From positions 732,527 to 796,526 of the forward strand of contig NZ_JBLFEN010000001.1 in the NCBI RefSeq assembly GCF_047345485.1: a stretch of DNA of 64,000 nucleotides, read 5' to 3'. Positions 1 to 6,748 of the stretch are shown here, in pieces. The translations under genes and the position numbers were made by a program. Numbering within the stretch: the stretch's first letter is position 1; each line of letters starts with the position of its first letter. Below the pieces are notes generated by a model. The model ran no database searches and had not been told where the DNA came from. It worked only from the letters and a program-made list of their open reading frames with translations. Source of the stretch: Jejuia sp047345485 (GTDB taxonomy: Bacteria; Bacteroidota; Bacteroidia; Flavobacteriales; Flavobacteriaceae).

Positions 1-1313
1 GTTGGGATACTGTAAAATTAACGCTATCTACTAATGATCCAAATACTAATAATATTAAACCCATTATGGATACTAAATATTTAAATTTTGTAAGCAATTA
101 TAAGCAGCAAAACGTAACAAAACGTTACGAGTTTAAACATAATCCTTTTGTAAAACATGTTAGCGGTACTATTACTGATGCCAGTGGTTTACCATTACCA
201 GGAGCAACTATTCTATTAAAAGGCACCTCTATTGGAAGTGCAACAGACTTTGATGGTAATTTTTCACTTGATGCAAAAGGAGCAAAAGAGTTAGAGGTGT
301 CGTATTTAGGATATGTAACAACTACAATTCCCATTCACTCAAGTATTATAAATTTAAGTTTAGAAGAAGATGTTAGTGCTTTAGATGAAGTTGTGGTTGT
401 GGGTTATGGTACTAGCAATGGTAATGGCTATGTATCAAGTACAGCATCAGTTTCCAGTGTTTCAAATATTAAAATTAGAGGTGTAGGTTCTATAAAATCT
501 AAAGGCACACCACTTTATGTTATAGACGGTACCATTAAAAATGAAAAAGAGTTTAAAAGTATTAGTGAAGATATGATAGTACATGTTGATGTACTTAAAG
601 GAAATGCTGCAACAGGTATTTACGGCAGTAGAGCATCTAACGGTGCGATATTAATTACCACAAAAAAAGGTAATTACACGTCAAATGGTGATATTATTTC
701 TCACGGTATTTCTAATACAAGTTTTGAAATTCAAAAACTATCAACTATAACTTCTGATGGAGACGTAACTGTTATAGAAATTGATAACTTTAAGTTACCT
801 GCAACCTTCTCATACTTTACAGCACCAGTAATTAATGAAAACGTGTTTTTAACTGCTAAAATTGCAAACTGGCAACAACTAAATTTATTACCTGGTGAAG
901 CCAATATTTATTTTGAAGACAGCTATTCTGGTATAACAAACATAAATCCTTATGCTACTACCGATAGCCTAACTGTATCTTTAGGTGTAGATCCTAATGT
1001 AGTGATTACAAGAAAACCTACTAATAATTTTAAGAAAACAAACTTTATCGGTAATAATAGAATAGTTGAAAAAGGATATGACATTGAAATAAAAAATAAT
1101 AAAACTTCTGCTATTGATATTGTGATTGTAGATAGAATTCCTATTAGTCAAAATAAAGATATTAAAGTAGATGATATTGACTCAGGAGACGCTGATTTTA
1201 ATCCTAAAAAAGGCATATTAACATGGAAAACTAGAATTAAATCAGGTACTACACAAAAACATCAATTTTTATATAATGTGAAATATCCTAAGTATAGAAA
1301 GGTTAATTTGTAA
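1..1313 (+). CDS. DUF4139 (MuiA-like) protein with CarboxypepD_reg and TonB-plug-like insert, 5' partial
   Basis: The reading frame is open from the left edge: codons before the first ATG (66) read WDTVKLTLST, the usual lead-in of the DUF4139 domain, so the start lies outside the window. Counting from the ATG at 66, residues 32-90 form a carboxypeptidase-regulatory-like beta sandwich (SGTITDASGLPLPGATI ... TDFDGNF). Residues about 105-200 resemble a TonB receptor plug (EVVVVGYG, LYVIDG, GIYGSRASNGAILITTKKG) with no beta-barrel after it. From about 215 the DUF4139 fold resumes (LPGEANIYFEDSYSG, RIPISQNKDI, YNVKYP) to the stop. DUF4139 proteins of this family are poorly understood; the E. coli-derived name 'mucoidy inhibitor' gives little function. 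The plug-like insert inside DUF4139 is the odd feature. Family call is firm, role unknown. Confidence 0.8.
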   Translation, partial: WDTVKLTLSTNDPNTNNIKPIMDTKYLNFVSNYKQQNVTKRYEFKHNPFVKHVSGTITDASGLPLPGATILLKGTSIGSATDFDGNFSLDAKGAKELEVSYLGYVTTTIPIHSSIINLSLEEDVSALDEVVVVGYGTSNGNGYVSSTASVSSVSNIKIRGVGSIKSKGTPLYVIDGTIKNEKEFKSISEDMIVHVDVLKGNAATGIYGSRASNGAILITTKKGNYTSNGDIISHGISNTSFEIQKLSTITSDGDVTVIEIDNFKLPATFSYFTAPVINENVFLTAKIANWQQLNLLPGEANIYFEDSYSGITNINPYATTDSLTVSLGVDPNVVITRKPTNNFKKTNFIGNNRIVEKGYDIEIKNNKTSAIDIVIVDRIPISQNKDIKVDDIDSGDADFNPKKGILTWKTRIKSGTTQKHQFLYNVKYPKYRKVNL

Positions 1314-1403
1314 TATATTTATTGCCAATAGTTCTTTTTATTAATCATAAAACTAGAAGTATTTACATTGATTATAGTTTACAATGCTAGCCAAATTATT
1401 GCG

Positions 1404-1682
1404 CTAAGCCCAAAAACTTGTTATGGTAAAATAAGAACATAAAGCTAATAACAACACACTTAGTAACGTCATTAAATGTCTTTGACCTTTAATTATATGA
1501 CGTATTCCTATGACTAAAAAAACGAGTTGAGCAATGAGAAAGGTTATTGTAAATAATTCCGAAAAAAAGGTTACCAAACTTAAGTTTATATTGTAATTAC
1601 TTATTAACCAAAGAAGTATAAAGTAACATACAATTACAAAATTTATAATAGTTATATTTTTACTATGCGTTAATTTATACAT
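1404..1682 (-). CDS. Small membrane protein of unknown function
   Basis: This encodes 92 residues with three hydrophobic stretches (about 14-30, 38-60 and 70-90) separated by short basic segments, so it is probably a three-helix inner-membrane protein. I recognise no family. Its start overlaps the stop of the upstream sulfurtransferase by 8 bp on the same strand, which implies co-transcription and probably translational coupling. It converges on the DUF4139 gene, with about 90 bp between the stops. The overlap and sustained hydrophobic pattern support a real gene; function cannot be inferred. Confidence 0.6.
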   Translation of the reverse strand: MYKLTHSKNITIINFVIVCYFILLWLISNYNINLSLVTFFSELFTITFLIAQLVFLVIGIRHIIKGQRHLMTLLSVLLLALCSYFTITSFWA

Positions 1683-2838
1683 CCTTTAAAATCATCTTTA
1701 AATTGGTATATACCGCTTTTTCCATATCTGTATATGTGCCATCTGCAAAGGCCATAAGCTTAACATCTGCAAACAAGTCAGCTAAATCATTCCTATAATA
1801 ATCATGCGTTTTAACAGCTTCAATAATATGTTGAATACTTTGATAATCGTTATCTTTTTCAAATTGACTGTAAACACGTTTGTAAACAGATTTATCTACA
1901 CGACTTAAAATATATGCTTTCTCTTTCCAAGTCTCATTTAAATCAGAATGAGATACATAAATTAAAATATAGGCTAATAACTCGTCTTTAGTCCACGTTT
2001 TTGGTTGCGACATGTCACCAGAAGTTAAGGCGCCGTATTCTGTCCACGACCCGTCATAAACCGAAATATTCTTATATCCTGAAAGTTCTGCACCCAATGC
2101 AAGTACACAAGCCGTAATTCCAGAACCACAAGAAAAAATAATAGCATCATCTTTTTCTGCTAGCATATAAAATGCTTTTGCTATCTCTTTTTTTGATTTG
2201 AATTTACCATTTTCTAAAAGGTTAGTAAAAGGTAAATTAACTGAGTTTGGTATTGCACCACGGCGCAACCCTTCGCGAGGTTCTGGCACTTCGCAATTAA
2301 AACGTGTTCCAGATCGAGCATCAATAATGTTATGTGTTTTATCTGTTGATGCTTTATCAATAGCATTAAAAAAGGTCATGAATCCAGACTGAAGTTTTGC
2401 TTCAAAGTCTCCTTTTTTACCATCATAGTCATTCATGTACTCCGTTGGTAAGTCATGCTTTTGCCATTCTGGAAAACCACCATCTAATATAGCAATATTA
2501 GTAAACCCAAAAGCTTTAAACAACCACCAAACTCTAGCGCTTGAGTAAATACCTTTATCATCATAAACCACAATGGCACTATTAGAGAATATCCCTAAGT
2601 TTCTTGCTTCATTTTGAAATTGAACTTCTGAAGGAAAGGCACTAGGAAATGGATTTGTAGTATCACTAAATTTTTGTTTAATATCAAAAAAACGGGCATT
2701 AGGAATTTGAAGCGACATAGCGTTAAACACTTTGGCGATAGTGCCATCTAAGACCACCAAATTCTCAGCTTCTAAATTTTCATGAAGCCATTGTACGGAA
2801 ACTATAGGTGTATTTAAGCTAATGTGTGTTTTAGACAT
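1675..2838 (-). CDS. Sulfurtransferase (tandem rhodanese, SseA-like) with TerB-like C-terminal domain
   Basis: Residues 1-280 are a two-domain rhodanese of the thiosulfate/3-mercaptopyruvate sulfurtransferase family. The N-terminal half has VVYDDKGIYSSARVWWLF. The C-terminal half has the active loop CGSGITAC with catalytic Cys237; a CGSG loop followed by a hydrophobic residue points to 3-mercaptopyruvate rather than thiosulfate. Such enzymes move sulfane sulfur to thiols or cyanide in the cytoplasm. The protein is 387 residues, about 100 longer than usual. The tail (about 282-387) is helical and resembles TerB-like/tellurite-resistance domains (LLAYILIYVSHSD ... VKLMAFADGTYTDMEKAVY). That tail is an inference from pattern. 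The gene overlaps the small membrane protein downstream. Confidence 0.85.
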   Translation of the reverse strand: MSKTHISLNTPIVSVQWLHENLEAENLVVLDGTIAKVFNAMSLQIPNARFFDIKQKFSDTTNPFPSAFPSEVQFQNEARNLGIFSNSAIVVYDDKGIYSSARVWWLFKAFGFTNIAILDGGFPEWQKHDLPTEYMNDYDGKKGDFEAKLQSGFMTFFNAIDKASTDKTHNIIDARSGTRFNCEVPEPREGLRRGAIPNSVNLPFTNLLENGKFKSKKEIAKAFYMLAEKDDAIIFSCGSGITACVLALGAELSGYKNISVYDGSWTEYGALTSGDMSQPKTWTKDELLAYILIYVSHSDLNETWKEKAYILSRVDKSVYKRVYSQFEKDNDYQSIQHIIEAVKTHDYYRNDLADLFADVKLMAFADGTYTDMEKAVYTNLKMILKDV

Positions 2839-2887
2839 GAATGTAATTTAAAAGAATAGCTTAAAATTAAATAAAAAAAACGAATTA

Positions 2888-4213
2888 TTATTTTACATCC
2901 TCATAATGATCGTTCCATTCTTTAGGTTTAGGGTCGTGTAGTTTACCTAAAGACTTTGCAACAAGCATGGATACAGTAGCATCTCCAGTAACATTCACTA
3001 CAGTTCTACACATATCTAAAGGTCTGTCTACAGCAAAAATAAGTGCTAAACCAATGGGTAATAATTCCGCTGGAAAACCAATAGTTTCTAATACAATTAC
3101 AAGCATAACCATACCTGCACTTGGTACGGCAGCACTACCAATTGAAGCTAGTAACGCCGTTAGAATAATAAACAACTGATTTGTAAAAGTTAACCCTTCT
3201 GGCCATACAACTTGCATAATAAATACAGCTGCAATACCTTGATACAAACTTGTACCATCCATATTTACTGTAGCACCAACAGGCAATACAAAACCAGACA
3301 CCTCTTTATCTACACCTAAGTGCTCCTCTACACGCTCCATGGTTACGGGTAATGTAGCAGCACTACTACTTGTAGAAAATGCCAATAATTGCGCTGGACT
3401 AATTTGCTTTAAAAACCACATTGGCGACTTTTTGACAAATGTACCTACCAATAAAAGGTAAAAACATATCATTAAAGCAAGACCACCAAAAACACAAAAC
3501 GCGTAATATAATAGTTTAACTAAAATTTCAGTATCATCAAATGCTATAATAACATTGGCTAACAATGCAAACACCGCATAAGGTGCAAAAAGCATAATTA
3601 AATCTACCATTTTCATGACTACTTCATTTAAAGAGTCGAAAATATCTATTAATGGTTTCGCTTTCTTTTCACTTATTAAAAGCAAACAAATACCCATAAA
3701 AATAGCAAAGAAAATTACTTGTAGCATTGATGCGTCTGCAAAAGCTTTAAATATATTACTTGGAAAAATATCAACAAGTGCTTGTAGTGGGCCAGCATCT
3801 TTTTGTGCTGCTGCTTTCATTAATTTATCGGTAACACCTGCATCATTTTCATACTTTATTTTTATTTTTTCTATAGTTTCTACAGGCATGCCTGCACCGG
3901 GTTTTACCAAATTTACTATAGTTAAACCAATTATTATAGCTACCAATGTAGTGGCTACATAAATACCTATAGTGCGCAATCCCATTGATTTTATTTTAGA
4001 AATATCTTTTAAATCTGATATTCCTTTTATAAGAGATGCTAAAATTAAAGGTACTGCAATAAGCTTTAAAAGGTTGATAAAAATAGTACCAAATGGTGCA
4101 ATCCATTTTGTTATAAAAATAGTACCGCCATCTACTGTATTCATTATAAAACCAAAAATGATTCCGAGAATCATACCAATAATAATTTTCCAATGTAGTG
4201 CAAGCTTCTTCAT
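2888..4213 (-). CDS. Dicarboxylate/amino acid:cation symporter (DAACS family)
   Basis: This is a 441-residue inner-membrane transporter of the glutamate/aspartate/C4-dicarboxylate:Na+ or H+ symporter family (GltP/DctA/GltPh). Diagnostic elements are the serine-rich re-entrant loop FSTSSSAATLPVT, the cation/substrate segment GATVNMDGTSLYQG, the second hairpin GSAAVPSAGMVML, and the substrate motif DRPLDMCRTVVNVTGDA near the C-terminus. Like GltPh it has NMDGT and an Arg in the last motif, consistent with acidic amino acid transport, but dicarboxylate use cannot be excluded. A charged insertion around residues 110-145 sits between early helices. It stands alone, 49 bp after the sulfurtransferase start on the same strand. 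Confidence 0.92.
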   Translation of the reverse strand: MKKLALHWKIIIGMILGIIFGFIMNTVDGGTIFITKWIAPFGTIFINLLKLIAVPLILASLIKGISDLKDISKIKSMGLRTIGIYVATTLVAIIIGLTIVNLVKPGAGMPVETIEKIKIKYENDAGVTDKLMKAAAQKDAGPLQALVDIFPSNIFKAFADASMLQVIFFAIFMGICLLLISEKKAKPLIDIFDSLNEVVMKMVDLIMLFAPYAVFALLANVIIAFDDTEILVKLLYYAFCVFGGLALMICFYLLLVGTFVKKSPMWFLKQISPAQLLAFSTSSSAATLPVTMERVEEHLGVDKEVSGFVLPVGATVNMDGTSLYQGIAAVFIMQVVWPEGLTFTNQLFIILTALLASIGSAAVPSAGMVMLVIVLETIGFPAELLPIGLALIFAVDRPLDMCRTVVNVTGDATVSMLVAKSLGKLHDPKPKEWNDHYEDVK

Positions 4214-4487
4214 AAAATATAATAGATTATAACTTTTGAATAATGAATAATAAAAATTCGTTACAATATATATAATTCAGTAGATAATTTGAAACTTAGT
4301 AAACGCTTTATTCTAATAAATTAAACGATTATAATAATTTGATAGTATTAATTCTAAATTGATTAATAAACGCTTTAAATTTTTATAGAAAACAAATTGA
4401 TGGTTTCAACATTTTAGATAAAATGTAATACATAAAATAACCTTAGCAAAAATTACATAACTGTAGGGTTACCTATAATTTGGCAGA

Positions 4488-4635
4488 TAGTTTAGCCCCG
4501 ATTGAAACGGCATCCTTTTTTGTGCTTTGTAAAATACCTAAATACTTAGGAAAGTTTATAACAAAAGCGGTTAACTACATAAATATATACATATACTTAA
4601 CACAAAAAAGATATAGTGGAAAGCGGGAAATAGCT
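4488..4635 (+). ncRNA. Candidate structured RNA (Flavo-1-like?) between aroC and symporter
   Basis: The 432-bp gap 4214-4645 has no gene but contains a foldable block. CTTTTTTGTG (4515-4524) pairs exactly with CACAAAAAAG (4601-4610), and CCCG (4497-4500) pairs with CGGG (4624-4627). Between the two stems lie a purine-rich 5' strand (attgaaacggcatc) and a 3' strand (atatagtggaaag). CGGCATCCTTTTTT (4508-4521) recurs exactly at 55247-55260. The layout matches a recurrent element I recall from many Flavobacteriia genomes. Rfam Flavo-1 is the model to test, but I cannot confirm that name. Orientation is inferred from the + strand reading. The rest of the gap (4214-4487) is AT-rich with nothing I can name. 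Confidence 0.4.
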
Positions 4636-4645
4636 CCTTAAAATT

Positions 4646-5707
4646 TTAAGAATATGTTTTATTAATTAAGTGAAAATCTGCCAAGACTAGTGCTGCCATA
4701 GCCTCTACAATAGGTACTGCTCTTGGCACTACACATGGGTCGTGGCGACCTTTACCTTGCATTTGCACAACCTTACCTTCTTTATCTATGGTTTCGTATT
4801 TCTGGATTAGGGTTGCTACAGGTTTAAATGCCACATTAAAATAAATATCCATACCATTACTGATACCGCCTTGTACGCCACCAGAGTAGTTGGTTTTTGT
4901 ACTACCGTCTGTATTAAATGCATCGTTATGATTGCTACCATACATAGTACTACCGTGGAAACCGCTACCATACTCAAAACCTTTTACGGCATTTATAGAT
5001 AACATGGCTTTACCTAATTCGGCATGTAATTTATCGAAAACTGGCTCTCCCAAACCAACTGGTACATTTTTAACAACACAACTTATAATACCACCAACAG
5101 TATCGCCTTTACTACGAACTTCTTTTATATATTGCTCCATTTTGCTTGCCATTTCAGTATCAGGGCAACGCACAATATTAGATTCTATAAGCGATAAATC
5201 GATTTGATTATAAGGCTTATCTAACTTCATGGTACCAACACTAGAGACGTAAGCATATATTTTTACATCTTTAAGTACTTGTTTTGCTATGGCGCCTGCT
5301 ACTACACGACAAGCAGTTTCTCGAGCAGAACTACGTCCACCACCACGGTAATCTCGTGTGCCATATTTTTTATCGTAAGTGTAATCAGCATGACTTGGAC
5401 GGTAGCTATCCTTTATATGCGAATAATCATGAGATTTCTGATTGGTATTTTCTATAACAAAACCAATGGGCGTTCCAGTGGTTTTACCCTCAAAAATTCC
5501 AGAATAAAACTTTACGCCATCTGGCTCTTTACGTTGGGTAACAATGGCTGATTGCCCTGGTTTACGTCGGTTTAATTCATTTTGAATAGCATCCATATCC
5601 AGCTCAATTCCTGGAGGACAACCATCAATTACACCGCCTAAAGCAGGTCCATGAGATTCTCCATATGTTGATACATTAAATAATTTTCCAAAGGAATTTC
5701 CAGCCAT
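4646..5707 (-). CDS. aroC: Chorismate synthase
   Basis: This enzyme catalyses the last shikimate-pathway step, 5-enolpyruvylshikimate-3-phosphate to chorismate, using reduced FMN in the cytoplasm. All three family signatures are present: GESHG (16-20) followed by GGVIDGCPPG, the RRKPGQS segment (47-53), the RGGGRSSARETA block (about 121-132), and GRHDPCVVPR near residue 325. The length of 353 is normal for bacterial AroC. The ATG at 5707 gives MAGNSFGKLF, the standard N-terminus. It is monocistronic here: divergent from the LpxH-like gene and followed by the candidate structured RNA on the opposite strand. Confidence 0.97.
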   Translation of the reverse strand: MAGNSFGKLFNVSTYGESHGPALGGVIDGCPPGIELDMDAIQNELNRRKPGQSAIVTQRKEPDGVKFYSGIFEGKTTGTPIGFVIENTNQKSHDYSHIKDSYRPSHADYTYDKKYGTRDYRGGGRSSARETACRVVAGAIAKQVLKDVKIYAYVSSVGTMKLDKPYNQIDLSLIESNIVRCPDTEMASKMEQYIKEVRSKGDTVGGIISCVVKNVPVGLGEPVFDKLHAELGKAMLSINAVKGFEYGSGFHGSTMYGSNHNDAFNTDGSTKTNYSGGVQGGISNGMDIYFNVAFKPVATLIQKYETIDKEGKVVQMQGKGRHDPCVVPRAVPIVEAMAALVLADFHLINKTYS

Positions 5708-5902
5708 CTTTAATTTTTTTGCTAAAATAAACTATAGGCTTCAATTACACTAATTTCAGTATAATCAAAATCATCTATTTGATAACATTAACCTAACAAT
5801 ATCCTCATAATTAATTAATTGAATAGTAAACTTTGCATAATACTAAATGCTGTTATTTGTAGTGTTAGTTAATGTTATATCTCTTAGCAAGTTTATTATC
5901 AA

Positions 5903-6748
5903 TTGAAAACGAAACGTAAAGTAGAAGTCGTAGTTATTTCTGATGTGCATTTAGGTACTTATGGTTGTAATGCAAAACAACTTTTAACTTATTTGAATAG
6001 CATAAACCCTAAAAAGCTAGTGTTAAACGGAGATATTGTTGATATCTGGCAGTTTAGCAAACGGTACTTCCCTAAATCGCATTTAAAAGTGATTAAAAAA
6101 ATTATGGATTTTGCGGCTGATGGCGTTGAAGTGGTTTACATTACGGGTAATCATGATGAGATGCTGCGTAAATTTAGCGGCACTACCATTGGAAATATTT
6201 CAATTGTAGATAAATTGGTTTTAGATTTAGATGGCAAAAAAGGATGGTTTTTTCATGGCGATGTATTTGATATTTCCATACAAAATGCAAAATGGCTAGC
6301 TAAACTTGGCGGTTATGGTTATGATGTACTTATCCTTTTAAATAGGTTGATTAATTGGATGTTAACCAAACTTGGAAAAGAACGATACTCCCTGTCTAAA
6401 AAGATAAAAAACAGTGTTAAAGGTGCAGTTAAGTTTATTAATAATTATGAAACAGTAATTACCGATGTAGCGATTGATAATGGTTATGATTATGTAGTTT
6501 GCGGGCATATACACCAACCAAAAATGGAAATTCGAGAAAATAAGTACGGTACAACCATGTATTTAAACTCGGGCGATTGGGTAGAGAATTTTACAGCTTT
6601 AGAATACCAATTTAAGCGTTGGAAAATTTATAATTATCATAACGATAAGCTGTCGCCTTTCTTTGCTGATGAAGACGTTAAAGACATGGAAATTAAAGAT
6701 TTAATTGCAGCAATAACAATAGTAGATAAATCTAGGAAAACTAAATAA
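5903..6748 (+). CDS. UDP-2,3-diacylglucosamine diphosphatase-like metallophosphoesterase (LpxH family)
   Basis: A calcineurin-like phosphoesterase of 281 residues. The metal-binding motifs are in order: DVH (14-16), GDIVD (43-47), GNHDE (82-86), HGD (about 121) and CGHIH (200-204). The LpxH family hydrolyses UDP-2,3-diacylglucosamine to lipid X in lipid A synthesis at the inner-membrane face. The segment after GDIVD (IWQF) and the GNHDE motif favour an LpxH-type enzyme over general phosphodiesterases. The start is a TTG (5903); no ATG lies upstream of the essential DVH motif in frame, so TTG is the most credible start. The 3' end overlaps the convergent FAD/Fe-S gene by 8 bp. Confidence 0.85.
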   Translation: MKTKRKVEVVVISDVHLGTYGCNAKQLLTYLNSINPKKLVLNGDIVDIWQFSKRYFPKSHLKVIKKIMDFAADGVEVVYITGNHDEMLRKFSGTTIGNISIVDKLVLDLDGKKGWFFHGDVFDISIQNAKWLAKLGGYGYDVLILLNRLINWMLTKLGKERYSLSKKIKNSVKGAVKFINNYETVITDVAIDNGYDYVVCGHIHQPKMEIRENKYGTTMYLNSGDWVENFTALEYQFKRWKIYNYHNDKLSPFFADEDVKDMEIKDLIAAITIVDKSRKTK

